Origin: Austropuccinia psidii
Taxonomy: Eukaryota > Basidiomycota > Pucciniomycetes > Pucciniales > Sphaerophragmiaceae
Assembly (NCBI GenBank): GCA_023105745.1
Contig: JALGQZ010000002.1
Span: 40,531,997-40,595,996, forward strand
Direction: 5' to 3'
DNA: 64,000 nucleotides
The first letter of the stretch is position 1, and each line of letters opens with the position of its first letter. The notes under the pieces were generated by a model. It searched no databases. It had not been told where the DNA came from and worked only from the letters and a program-made list of their open reading frames with translations. The position numbers and the translations under genes were made by a program. This document shows positions 11,291 through 24,024 of this stretch, one piece after another.

Positions 11291-12572
11291 TTTTTATTTT
11301 TTTGATTTAAGTTTTTATTTATTTTTTATTTATTTTTCATTTATTTTTCATTTATTTTTTATTTTTCATTAAGAATCAAAATAAAATCACATCTTTTTTA
11401 ATTTCATTTCAATTTTTTTTTTAATTTTTAATTTAATTTTTTTTTATTATATTATTTTATTATCAAAAGTTAAAAAAAAAAGAAAAAATTTTAGGAAAAA
11501 ATAGATTAATGAAAATCTTTTTTAGATTTTTTTTAGCCCTTTTTTTAAATCTTTTAAATTTATTTTTTATTGATATAAAAAAAAAATTCTTTTTTTGAAG
11601 TTACTAAAGTGTTAAAGTTCAACAAAAACTTATAGATAATAAATATATATTTTTCAAATTTGAAAAGGAAATCTAAAATGGTTAATTGATGGATAACTTT
11701 TTAATTAAATTGGTTGTTTTTATGGTTTAATTTGATATTTTACATGTTTTACTAAGTACTTTAATTATTCCTAGTTGTTTAAAAAGTTCCATTTTGACCT
11801 TAATAGCTGGAAAATAAAGTTCATGGCTAGTTGAGCTGATTGGAGTTGAAGCTGGCAGAAGGTTCTTTTTTTAATAAAAGAGAAAATTCCCAAAATTAAT
11901 TAATTAATTTAATTTTCAACTAAATGAAACTTATCATGGAATCCTTTCTTGGTAATGATTAAACTGTTAGAAAAATTGAAAGAATGCTATGTAGCCCATT
12001 CAGTTTGACTAAGCTTGGAAAGTTTTTTTTACTAATAATTTGAAGATTTTCTTCATGGGAAAATTTGAATCAATTTTGAATTCTAGATTTAATAAAATTA
12101 TGAAATATTTTCAATTTCACCCATTCATTATTCAATCTTAAATCTCTTTGATAATTAATATTGATTTTCTTGCATACACTCCAAAAGATTTTCCTTCACA
12201 AAATCCTGTCTTAAAACAATAAATCTCATAATAACCCCAAAAAGCTTGTTATTTATTTTTGTTTCTTTGTATTTGATTGGCTAATATACTTTAAGAAACA
12301 ATAAAATTATCTAGTCTCTAAAGAATTGAGGTTTTATTATTGAAGGAATGAACTTAATAAATGATAACAGGTAGTTTGGATGGAATGGTTTTATTAATTG
12401 AGAAATTGGACTTTTTATCATGATTTATGGGATGAATTTTAAAAAATTATTAATTATCATTATTGGATCTTATTGAAAAGACTGAGTAATTATTCGGTTT
12501 ATTATTTTTTGGTTTCAGAGATATTTGAGTAATCTCTTGAAATTTTGATTAATTTTCTTTCTTCTCTTGTAG
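11291..12572. other. AT-rich intergenic DNA, no gene seen
   Basis: Low-complexity A/T DNA with no conserved frame, RNA gene or paired terminal repeats that I can recognise. Confidence 0.5.
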
Positions 12573-12812
12573 CTGCTATATGAAAAAGTTTATTTAAAGA
12601 ATATTGATGATTTATTTGAATAATTTAATGATTTACTAGCATGGGCTCTTATGAATCCATTCCATAATAAAATGAATTCAGTAAATGAGAATTTGATTTA
12701 TTGGAAGAAGGAGGAATTGAATCGCTTTGAAGCATCTAATGATGGACTAAAATTAATTTCGCAAGAACCATCCCATCATGGGGTAACTTCAAAGGAGATG
12801 GATTATGATTAG
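12573..12812 (+). pseudogene. Fossil exon, unknown protein
   Basis: After a good acceptor (CTTCTCTTGTAG) the frame reads LLYEKVYLKNIDDLFE, stop, FNDLLAWALMNPFHNKMNSV, NENLIYWKKEELNRFEASND, GLKLISQEPSHHGVTSKEMD, YD, stop. That is 80 codons with one internal TAA. The composition is protein-like. I do not recognise the family or see convincing upstream exons. Confidence 0.3.
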
Positions 12813-14307
12813 AACTATAATTTATTGAAGCCGGAGGATTTTTTTTATTTTTGAATTTCAAATTCTTTTGGATATTTGGAAAAATTACGATGAATTAAAA
12901 TAACAGAAATTATAGAACTCACCTACAAAGTATTAAGAATAATTCAATATTTAAAGTTCATTAGCCTATTTTTCAATTAGAATTTCAATCAAATAAGATA
13001 AGAATAAGATAATTAATAATGATCAGTATTTGAACAAAAAATAGAAAAGAGAATTATCATCAATTATGATGATGATAAATCTCAATGATTATTATTTATA
13101 ATTAATGATAGGAATCTAATATCATTATTATCTGATTGAAATATATCACTTATAAAAATTAAGTATATATAAATTACTAATAGTAATTATTTATTACTAA
13201 TAATATCAAAAAAGATTGCCAATAATCTTATAATATACTATTAGTAATATTAAACAAAATATCAGGAATTATATGATATATTAATAATATTGAAAATAAT
13301 AATAATAATTTAAAAATATATTATTAATCAGAATGATTCGGCTAAATGATTTAAGAATTATTTGGAAGAAATTCCAAAAAATGTTTTAGCTAAACAAAAA
13401 AAAGTCAAATGGGTTTGACATGCTAAAAGACTGGTGAGGTGTATTGATGGGCTAGATGGAGGTGATGGTTCAGGATGTGGGGATGGTAATGGGATTAAAA
13501 GTAGCTGGTTATTGATGATATGGTTGGAGGTAATTAGGTTGATAATTTCTGGAAATATTTTCAAAAATAAGTAGTAATAAAAAGATTATACAAAATGTTG
13601 TACATATTAGTAATGATAAGTTAGAATTTTCCACCCACAAGAGAAAAAATATGCATGAGTGGGTAAGATAGAGTTTAACTTCTCTAAATAAAGCATCAGT
13701 CAAAATTTACTTATCAGAATTTAAGTGAGAAAATACGTTACTTAAAGTTTTTATTTATTGTGGAGGTTTTAGAAAAAAAAATTACTTGAATTTTCTTTTT
13801 GGTTTAATTGAAGATTGATTTTGAATTAAAAGAATTTGGGCTTGAATTTTGGAAAAAATTTTGACATAAAAAATATCTTGTTTTTTTAAGAAAAAATTGG
13901 TTGGAGAAATTAAGCAAATATGGGTATTGATTATGATCATTTTTTGAAAAAACAAGGATGGATTAGATTGAAAAAAGAATTTCAAGCCAAAAAATTCAGA
14001 TTAAATTCTTTTAAATAAACTTGATTGGAAAGTTTTCCAGCTTATTTTTTTTTATAAAAAGTTCACTTTGTTAAAAATAAAATTCAAAACTTGACAAATA
14101 TTAAATCACATATTCCAAAGTATTCAAAATTGAGCCTATGAAACCTTTTTTAAAATAAATCCCAAAAAATATATTGCAAAACAATATGAAAATTTCCTTG
14201 AATTAAAACACCATTAATTAAATGAAGAAAACCAAAGCTTAAAAAAATGTTTTTTTTTTACAAAAAATGGCTAATTAATAATTAATGAAATTAAGAATTC
14301 TCTTTAC
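12813..14307. other. AT-rich intergenic DNA, no gene seen
   Basis: Several short open frames occur here but none shows a domain, splice context or similarity to other parts of the window. Confidence 0.45.
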
Positions 14308-14994
14308 CTTGAACAGAGGCTTTTCAGAGCCCATTGACACAATAGTCAAATCTGTCTGCCCCTGCCTCAATTTTGTCTCAATTTCCTTGTTAAATTTCTC
14401 TTTCTCAAAATTCAATTTCTGATGAAGTTTTTTCTCCTCAAAGGAAATTTTATTCTGAAAATTTTTCTCTTTGAAAAGCTGTTCTTTCCATTTATTCTCC
14501 TTTTAAAATTTAAATTGAAGCTTTCTCAAGACTTTTTCCTTCCAATTTTTGTTTCTTGAGAATTAAATACCAATTGGTAATAATGATGTATCACTCTCTC
14601 TTTTTATTTTCAAAAAATGTGTGTAAGATGGTTAAAACACATGAATTTCCTTTTTCCACCCACCACTATGATCATTCAGGTTGAAGTTTTCTATCCTTCT
14701 ATTATTGTCAATTAGATAACTATATGACTTGTGTAGCTATAAGAAGAAATTAAAGGCATTGAAAAAAAAAATTAGGTCCATAATATGTAAGGCATCCATA
14801 TTTATACACTATATTGAATTACCCCTCAATTGCTGAATCCCATCATGTGTTTCATATTTGTTTTATTTGAGGGGTTCATGTTGAAATTTTGCACAGGAAA
14901 ATAAGTTAGTATGGATACCAAAATATAAACAAGCAAACTTTACTTATAGGATTGGATCAATCTTCTCATCATCATTTTCAATGGAATAATCCTC
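14308..14994 (-). pseudogene. Decayed intron-containing gene ending in a charged coiled coil
   Basis: An exon at 14736-14308 lies between an acceptor (CTTCTTATAG) and a donor (GTAAAG) and holds a single frame of 143 codons broken by three TAA stops. It begins LHKSYSYLIDNNRRIENFNL and ends with a Lys/Glu-rich helix (KWKEQLFKEKNFQNKISFEE, KKLHQKLNFEKEKFNKEIET) then GQTDLTIVSMGSEKPLFK. A probable further exon upstream (after TTTCACAG at 14995) reads EDYSIENDDEKIDPIL. The family is unknown. The heptad-like pattern suggests a coiled coil. It may be a host pseudogene or an accessory gene of a lost transposon. Confidence 0.4.
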
Positions 14995-16494
14995 CTGTGA
15001 AAAAGAAGTTGCATTTGGAATGATATTGAGCTTGTGACCAAATAAAATATTCATTTAATTATAAAAATTTCATGTTCTTTCCAGCTTATAAGCCATTATA
15101 TAATAATTTCTAATGACCCCTGATTGATTTGTTCTCTAAAACTGTTTGGCCAAAATATATTTCTTTTTATATGTTTTTCATTGTTAATTATTAATTTTTG
15201 AGATAAGGCTCAATCACTTTCAGGAATTCTTATTAACCTCAATATCCATCAGTTGAATTTTTTTTCTTGAAGGTTGGCTTTAAAACTGAAGCTGAACCAC
15301 TTTTCCCAAAAAAAACATCATAATTTCATTTTTTCTTTAAACAATCAATTATTAATTTCTAATAGAACTAAGCTAGATGTCCAGAAAATTTTAATGATCA
15401 TGGGGTGGCTTTGTGAGATTGAATAACAACTTTAGATTATATAAATATCATTTTGGAATGAAGCTATCTTGAGCCTAAAAAATTGTTAATTATTCCAGAA
15501 GAAACAATGTAATTCTTAATTAAATTAAGATAAATTTAGAAAAAAGATATCAATGAGAGTATTGTCTTACAGAATTCTAAAAAATGGATTATTGGAAAAA
15601 TATCAAAACAATGTGATTTGTTGAATATTAGAAATTCTGGAAAAAAATTTTCTTTGTTTCAAAATTTAAAATCACATATTTGTTGAAAAACCGAAATTTG
15701 GTTGAAATTCAGGGTCCCTCAGTTGAAAGAAATCAACATTTGAATTAAAAAAATAAGGTTTTTCTATGTGTGATTTAATTTAAAACTCCAAATTTTTCAG
15801 TATATAATTTGGTAGGCCTGAGCTTCCCTACTGTTTTTAAAGAACTATTTTATAATTTTATTATAAAGAAATTAATTGAAATCTGTCTCTAAATAAATTA
15901 AGCCCATCTAATTCTATATATAAATTGATTTGAATAAATAGAAAAATCCTTCTTTTTAAAAGATAAATATTTTGACTCAATTCATTATCCTAATAATAAC
16001 CCTTATATTTTGAAGGAGATTTCCTTTTTTTACTTTGAGAAAGTTTATTTTAACATTATTTCAAATATTAAATTCTAAATTTTCATTTTATATTTAAATA
16101 TTCAAATTAAATTATCCATAAATCATTCATTTAATTATTTGATCATATTTTTTTGAATGTTTTAATTAAATTAAAACAGATTTATAATATTTTTATTATT
16201 ATTTAATTTAATAATAACATTCAACTCAAATTATTTGACCTTATTGACTAGAATTTTTTTTAAAAAAGTATTTATCTCAGTATTACCATTTACATTGCTT
16301 GTTTTTTTTTTCAATTAAAATATTAAATATTATCAATATTATAGCCATTTTGATTTGTTAAATTCAATTTAAATGATGTGTTTAATTCGTATTATAGTTT
16401 TATAGAATTATAGAAATTTTACTGAAAGATTTATCTTTGAGAATTTTTGAAAAATAAAGGATCTTCAAAAGTTTCATTATATATATATATATGT
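14995..16494. other. AT-rich intergenic DNA
   Basis: A possible extra minus-strand coding piece (FGKSGSASVLKPTFKKKNST near 15240-15310) may belong to the decayed gene at 14308-14994. Otherwise I see nothing. Confidence 0.35.
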
Positions 16495-17789
16495 GGGGGA
16501 TCGTTAGTCTCATGTAAGGAAATCCCCAAAGACCCATTTAGAATAAAAAATAGGTCCATACAGCTTCCAAAATCTCACAAATTACACAAAACAATTCAAA
16601 AAAAAATCTTCACCCACACTCTTTCAAAAAAATTCCAAAAATATTATTACCCCCAGCTATATTTACAACTTTTCTTCATGGAGCTGTGGCCTATTTCATT
16701 AAAAACGTAGAAAGCCAATGGAAATATGGCAGAGGGGATCTGGTAAAAGAAATAAAAGACAATATAAGCCCTTATCAAGTCGTGAATAATAATTTTCTTC
16801 AATCAACAGGTAGCTGGACATATTGTAATTGCACTAAGACATAGGTTCTTGCCCTTATAGTAGGTATATGTCCATGCTTGACATGGGGAAATCCATATCC
16901 AAAAATTATGAAAGACCTATTTTATTTTATTATAATACAAAATATATTACTTTTTTCCCCATCTTTCTTTCTCCAATGTTTTGTTGTTTTTTGGATGTCC
17001 ATAAGCAGTTTTTACCTTTGGACATCATTAATTCCCTAATTTTTCCTATTCCACCCATAAATATCAATGGAGCACTTCATCATAAGTCTCAGAATTTGGC
17101 CTGAGAGGAAAAATATAAAGAATAGAGAATCTTTTGTTTCTCTGATCTTTCAACACCCTTAAAAAAGCCATCAAAAATTATGAAGGTGGACTCAAAATAA
17201 TTTTCCCTCATCTTAGTACATTTAATTATTCCAACTCTATCCTTCTTTCATGAATACCTACTCTTTTATATTGTTTATAAATATATACTCTTTTTAATTT
17301 TAGAATAATTATCTGAAATACATGCTTGCTTTTGAAAATGAAAACTAAATTTCAATTGCCACAAGACTCCACAAATCCCTTTGTGGGTCAAATAGAGGAA
17401 TTTTTTGGAAGCCCAAAAATAAATTTAAAAATTTTCTAAAATTTACTTTCCTTTTTCCGCATAAAAAGAACATTATTTCCTTGTATTTTGAAAATAATAA
17501 TCAAATCCATAATACAGATCAATTTTCATTATGTTTTTGGCGGTTTCATTAATCTGAAAGGTTTGACAAACTGACTATGTATGCCCATAAAAAATTGAAC
17601 AAGAATTATGGTAACTGGGAGGGGGCCCAAATATTTGAAAACAAGAAAAAAATAGTAATTTACAAACACTGAGCGGGAAGAATTTTTTCAACTTTAATAC
17701 CACCCTTATGTGAATTTGGGCTTTTTTGGTAAATTTGCATAAAGGTATCAGGGAATTTACCAAAGACTTATGTGAGACTACCAATACCT
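16495..17789 (+). mobile_element. Internally deleted Mutator-like (MULE) relic
   Basis: The left end GATCGTTAGTCTCATGTAAG and the right end (reverse complement AGGTATTGGTAGTCTCACAT) form degenerate inverted repeats. They resemble the ends of the complete MULE at 37667-42015 (GGGTGTTGGTAAAAACATGT). Inside is an OTU-domain fragment homologous to the C-terminal part of that MULE protein. The transposase part is missing. AT-only flanks prevent a clear target duplication. Confidence 0.6.
16671..17104 (+). pseudogene. OTU-domain fragment of a MULE protein, decayed
   Basis: Frames read FLHGAVAYFIKNVESQWKYG then RGDLVKEIKDN, parallel to YRTVSHFI-KTQDQWADVRGA in the MULE at 40765-40815. They continue with MSMLDMGKSISKNYERPILF and FLPLDIINSLIFPIPPININ, parallel to MSMPDMGDPIANKYKRPVFF and FVPLDIIISKVYPVPPITVN there. 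The copy needs at least one frameshift and several stops, and the catalytic GNC loop is not preserved. Confidence 0.7.
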
Positions 17790-19840
17790 TATATATAAAT
17801 ATATTTATTTAATTCAAATTAAGTTTATTTCCTTTATTTTCAAATTTCCATTATTCTTATATTTGAGATTAAAAAAATATGATTTTATTTATAAGCCTTT
17901 TCATCTCAATATTTTTACTAGTGCTATAATATTAATTGATATAAATGGAAGGTAAATCATCCATTTTGTAGAGCCTATCAAAATTTTTAATATTATTAGG
18001 AAATTGGGATAATATTGATTAGATTCACTATTATTTCATTCATATTTAACAAGTTATTTACCTTTATCTCTGGTCCATTTCCCCATGGTTCTATTCAAGT
18101 AACACCATATATTGATTTAATATGGATAGAAAATTAATTCTTTGGATTACTATTGGTTTTAATATTTCTTAAATATGTATGAATTTATATTTAAATAAAG
18201 GTATTAGAATAATTTCATGGTAATTTTTTACTATTATAATAAAATTGAGACGCTCTGGGGAAACTTTTATATTCGTTCATAAAAGAAAAATGAATTCAAA
18301 CCTCTTTCTCTTGAGCCATTATTTTACATACAGCTCCACTATATATTTCTATTTAAATGGTTGGAAGATTTCCAAGCTTGACTATGCTAATTCCAAAATA
18401 AATTTTATGGGGAATATGTATCTTCCAGCCTCTTTCCAATGGATTGTTTTCTGCCAAAACAGTATAATTCTTAATATACCAAAATTATTCTTTTTTAATC
18501 GGTTTATATTAAATTTGTTATTATTTCAACGACAATTGAGAAATACTTATGGAATTTGATTTAAATCTTACAAATTAACTAATATATATTTTGGCATTTA
18601 TTTGATCCAATTTTTAAATTAAGAAGAATATTTTAACAATCAAATTTATATTAAATCATTTTAAAAAGAGACTAGGCCTCAACTTAGGCTAAGGATGTTA
18701 AAAATCAAAATGAATATTTTGTATTAAATCCCACTACACTGGATTAATATTATTCAAAAAGAATTATATAAGAGACAAAACTGGGGATCGTGAATTAATA
18801 TTGACCTTTATATATATAAATTTGAAATGTTTTTTTTCTCATATTGAAATTTGAGTTACATATTATCAAAATTGAAAATATCTTTTACAAAATCAAAAAA
18901 AAGAAAATATCATAAAACTGTATACAAATAGGTGTTAAAAATTTGAAAAATTTTCTGTAAAAAAGAAATTTTAAATTTGATGATACTTATTCAAAAAAAT
19001 TTCAATTAAATTCAAATTTGTGAAAAAATATTAAAAATAGGAAGATATCTCAATTTTAATCCTTTAATTTTACCATATATTATGGTTTGATCTTAATTAT
19101 TAATTAATCAATTAGAATAAATATTTTTTTTCATCTGAATAAAATATAAATAAAATTGAATTTTATATATAAAAAGCTGTTTTTATAACAAATATCAATA
19201 TCCCTTGAAAATGATATTTTAAAGAAATTACTAAATATAGATTTAAAAATAATTGAAATTCTCAAGATGAAGAATTAACCTAGCTATTTCACTATATTAA
19301 TATTCTAAAGATGCTATTCTTGAAAGAAATTAATCAGCTAAGATCAATAAATGAAGATTTGAAATTGCTCTTTAATTTTGAAAATTGTTAAAATTGAGAT
19401 TTATTTACATCCACCTTTTCAAAAACGACCCATATTTTTTCCTGTTGAGGAATTTGGGAGATAATTGACCTGATATTGGTATTTGAGCTTCTAAAATTCA
19501 ATATGAATATATATAGTATGTCAATGAATTGATATTTTATCAGGATAAAGAGGTTCTAATATTGATTAAAATTAGATGTTAAAGAATAATAAGAAAAATT
19601 GAAATGTCAAAGTAGTGTGGATTGGACATTTTTTACTTCAATTTGAGTTAAAAGTAACATACTTATAGCATAGAGTCACTCCAAATGAATTTAAAAGCTA
19701 CTCAAAGGTAAAAAAACATCAAATTTCACTTATTAAGCATAAATCTTTGGAAATAGACATGAAAATTGCATTTTTTAAACCAAAAAAGTTACTTTTATTG
19801 TTTTTAAGTTAAGATAAGACTTATTTCAGCTCAATTTATT
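17790..19840. other. AT-rich intergenic DNA, no gene seen
   Basis: An open frame at 18245-18559 has no recognisable domain, and the A/T-rich codon use suggests chance. I see no RNA gene or repeat ends. Confidence 0.5.
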
Positions 19841-19845
19841 TGTTA

Positions 19846-21283
19846 TGTCAGGCTGAGTCTATGATGAAGCAGTAATTAAACTATTTACAACTTCAACTAT
19901 GACTGTGACATGGTGATAAAGGTTCAAAATAAAGGGATTTTATGATGACAAGGGTTCATAAATAAAATAAAAGGGCTTTACTATTGTGGAATAGTGGTGG
20001 TGAGCGCTGTTGAAAGTCCTGGGTGCAGCTTTACCTGTTGGATTACAATAATAAAGTCTACAATACTTAAATTTAAAGTATACCTGCTTATGTTCCAACA
20101 GTATAACTGTTTTTGACAGTTGTACTACGTAGGAATTCAAGAGCAGAATGAGGAAACCTTTTCTGGCTGTGCAAAGGCCCCTTTTTATCCTGAAATGGGG
20201 TGAAAAGGTAGCTAGACCTTTTCACATGGAGGAAGTGAAGATTTTTCACTCTCCAGGATAGGCTTGTGGTTTAAAAAAGGCCTTTATAGCCTGTATTGGG
20301 CTCAGATGTGGTTTTGAAACCACATCTGGGCAGTTTTCACCAATACAGGGTGAAAATTTTCATCTGGGGACCACATAGCCTGATTCTGATGTGTATGATG
20401 TGAAGAATTCTGTACAGAACCTGTATGGAACCCCAGTATTGAATGAACTATGAGGTATTGAAGTAAAAACAAGATTTTTTGTCTGTTGGACACCTCATAA
20501 TCATGGTTATGGGATATTATCCCATGGTAAGGCTGTATTTGCCAAACTGTGGTATTTTGACCTTAAAACAGCCATAAATTTTTCAGTTATTGAAATATCA
20601 ACCTCAAACATTACTTCAGTGTGTAGCCCTGTATGTGCTCTACACAATTGTATCTCATTTGATATGGTTATCATTAAATATAGCAAGGTTATCCCATGTA
20701 CAAGATTTTTGTACATATGTGTGGTTTTAGGCAAAAGCTGTATTGGGCTTATTTGCCTTATAGCTTTTGTTCTATATGAGATATGGGGATATAAATGGCA
20801 CCATCAGATAGCCCTGATTGTGCTCTTTCCAAAATAACCCCACTTTAGGTATCTCACACTAAAACTGTAGAAGTTGGATGAGAGGTGAATATTTTATTCA
20901 CCCTTATTTGGCCTGAATTTGACCATAACTTAAGTAATACTGGTGATAGCTCAGTTTGGCTGGTACCATTGGATAGCCCTGACTTAGAGATTCATTTTGA
21001 ATACCCATTTGATGGGCTTAGGCCTCTTACTCTGTATTTCAGATGAGAGGTGAAATTTAAGGTTTATGCTCGGCAGCAACTTTGAGCAGGAATAACTTTG
21101 TTATTGTTTGTCCTATGGTGATGGGACTTGTATATTTGGAAAGGGGTAAGTTTCCTCTTTCTTGTGATACCTTTTTGAGCTGATTTGGCCCACTTCCATG
21201 TTTTGGTGGTATCTTGGCTATGCCATTGATTTATGGTATCTGGCTGTCATGCTTGTGCTCTGGTTTTGAGTCACAGGATGACA
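19846..21283. repeat. Solo LTR, distinct family, with perfect 5-bp target duplication
   Basis: Starts TGTCAGGCTGAGTC and ends CACAGGATGACA (TGTCA...TGACA ends). TGTTA is present on both sides (19841-19845 and 21284-21288). The 1438-bp segment is clearly less AT-rich than its flanks. Its ends differ from the TGTGAGC...CCTTACA ends of the other LTRs here, so it is a separate family. Coding strand unknown. Confidence 0.8.
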
Positions 21284-21959
21284 TGTTATAACTTGAGCTT
21301 TTAAGAACCTAGGTTGACTTAGCCTTGATATAATTTTCTTATTGAAACTTTCTATTTAAATAGTAAAACAGAAAATTTATGAACCTTATATTTTTGAGTA
21401 ATAAAAAATCCATCCTTATTTTTTTGACAATATATGCCATCAGTTTTTTGTGATTTAACCATGTAAAATTTGTTCTGTGAAGCGTTGAAGTGAGAGAAAA
21501 CTCATCATTAACCATTAATTTTTCATTAATATGAGAAGATATGATATAAAATCTTTATTATTCCCATTATTGAATAGTATTTCTTGCACTATATAGTCTG
21601 ATACCATCAATTGGCAATAGAAAATATTCAATTTTGAACACAAAAGCTTTAAAAATGTTTTTTTGAAACAGAATAGTAAAAGAATTTTAGGTTATCTAAT
21701 AGCTTAGTGTTTTTTTAAAAATTGAGCTCTGTTATAAATGAATTATAAGATGTATCATATTTTCCCCTATTTGTTTTTTCTTGATAAGCTGTAAAATATC
21801 TATTATTTTTAATTAAATCTGAGTATTTATTAATTGTGTAAAATAGGAGGAAGATTGTATTTTTTAAAATCTATAATTTATACCTTCTGTCTTCTCATGG
21901 AATATTAATAATATACTTATTATTTTTCTTTGAGTTCCTTTTTGTAAAATAATATTTGT
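21284..21959. other. AT-rich DNA between solo LTR and gag relic
   Basis: No conserved frame seen; probably the decayed continuation of the Gypsy relic at 21960-22670. Confidence 0.4.
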
Positions 21960-22670
21960 CCTCTTCTGTGTCCCTATTAGTCTTCCCTCTTTTTCTACAT
22001 GGGTTATCCAGATGCAAAATGATTTTTAAGATATGAAATCTTATTAATTTCTCAGAAATGTGTTTTTATGGTATTAGAGCTCTTTATAGGATAGTTCCAT
22101 ATATATTATTCTCATTATTTTGTAAACCTTTTCTTAATATTGGTCGCTTTAAAGCCAATTTTGGCTCTGGTGGTTACTTCCTCTAGTACATTATGTATAT
22201 CCTCCTCTAATTCAATGGAAGTAATACTCATTTTGACATAACTTTCTGAGTATCATACACATTTTATTCTTCTTCTTCTATGAATAATGAATTCTGAAAT
22301 CAAGGTTTAAGCTCTGTAAATATATCCTTCTTTTGAAAAAATCATGATAAGGCACTCTATCATCCAGAATTAAATTTGGAATATTCAAATTGTGTTTCTA
22401 AGTCGCACCTCCAGGAATGATTTTCTGATGTGTTTATTAGTTTAGGCTTGAAAAAAGTCCAAATTTGGTGTCAATGTGCTTTCCTAAACTCAATATAACA
22501 TCCATGAGCTGATTTGGTAGAAAGTTTCTGAAAATGGCTCTTATATGTCTCTCTGTTAATTCAGAGTCCTTTTTTAGTATTTCAATATCTCTTATGAGCA
22601 CCATATGGTCATATTACCTCATAATGCTGAAGTGAGGCCAATTCTTGATCTATTGATGGCTATAAAGTGT
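21960..22670 (-). pseudogene. Ty3/Gypsy gag relic
   Basis: Minus-strand pieces YDHMVLIRDIEILKKDSELT and EEDIHNVLEEVTTRAKIGFK align in order with [20 protein letters not shown] and [20 protein letters not shown] of the intact gag at 63.4-63.8 kb. A zinc-knuckle remnant (NPCRKRGKTN) follows near 21990. Many frameshifts and stops. No matching pol is seen beside it. Confidence 0.65.
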
Positions 22671-24024
22671 TGAAAGAGGTAGAAGATTAATTCTTCCCTT
22701 GTGGATTTTTCCAATACAATGCTTTTGGATTCATATTCACTTTTCTTCATTTTGATGAATAGCTGTAATAATTTATAGCATGGTTTTCAAAAATGATTCA
22801 ATTTCACATTGCTTACAGGTTATTTGATCTGTGAATTCTGTAATTTGATTTTTTAAAACTTGTGATAGATTGATTATTTAAACTTAGTACATATCCTTTT
22901 TATTGTGATTTCTTCCCATAGCTCCAATTGAAGGGTATTTTAAAAGGCTAAATCATCCAATTTCACTGTCATTTTTAATAATTCCTTTCCTGAGGTATGA
23001 AATGGATTTTTCAAGGGGCTTTTATCTATGTTTACTTAATAAAGCTACTTTTTTATATCTTAAAGTTTGCGTTTTTGTCACAAATATTCCATTTGAATTA
23101 TTTACTTGTCAAATATTCCATAACTTCTTGTTTCATGTCTAATTTTTCCAAAAATGTGCTATATGTCTTAATTGGTTGATCATTGTTTTTGGATTCAATT
23201 TCAAAAAATTTAAGTGGATCATTTATTTGTCTCAAACTCAAGCTTTCTATGTCAAAAGTTTCAAAAATGCTATAATTTTCATGCAAAATATTTTTTACAT
23301 AATTAAAAGTCCAGTACATATTTGTAGATTAAGATACAAAATTTGAAGTTATCTCTGATATTTCAGTATTGCTTCTTCTTTGTTTTTCACTGAAATAATT
23401 TCTTTTTCCATTTGAAAGACATTTTATATGTAAAATTGTTTCTTTTTTCAAATCCTTCAGCTTTTTCTATACGGCTTGCTCAATTGATCCTTCCCTTTTA
23501 GATTTTCCTGAAACTTTTCTGCTTTTTTACATTACAACTGATTGTACTAGATATCTGGTTTTTTTAGCTTTTGCTTTGGGGTTTGTTTCATCCCATTATA
23601 GGGTGAGATGTATAAATTTACTCTTCTTAATGAATCAATATTGTCCATTAAAAACTTGAAATTGTGTGTATAAACCATAAATATAGAAATCATAAGGTAA
23701 CAGTCAATTTATTGCTTTAAAATATCTGGAAATATTCTATAATATTTGTGTTGAGACCAATTATTGGAGACCTCTTCTTTTATTTTAATATTTCCAATGA
23801 GGCTTGCATTGATATCACCTCTATTTGAAGGAAAAATGGTAGTGTTATCTTCATAATTTGGTAGTTTCATGTAGTTATACCAAATTACTTTCTCTTTAAA
23901 TCATTTAAATTATTGGATAAAGTATGAAATATAAAGTTTTTTTAAACTGTTTCATGGGATATTCTTATATTGAATGTCCCCTGATACTTTCGAGGAACTT
24001 TTATGGCCTTAAAATTAATCACTG
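22671..24024. other. Unresolved region, possibly the gag N-terminal part
   Basis: A minus-strand frame at 23098-23319 (SLRQINDPLKFFEIESKNND) and nearby pieces look protein-like. They sit where the N-terminal gag extension would be in the relic at 21960-22670. No firm match. Confidence 0.3.

Noticed and set aside
9886..11372. Long open frames reading FILFY repeats
   Set aside because: They are a by-product of a stop-free TTTTA array; all three plus frames are open and none has a coding signal.
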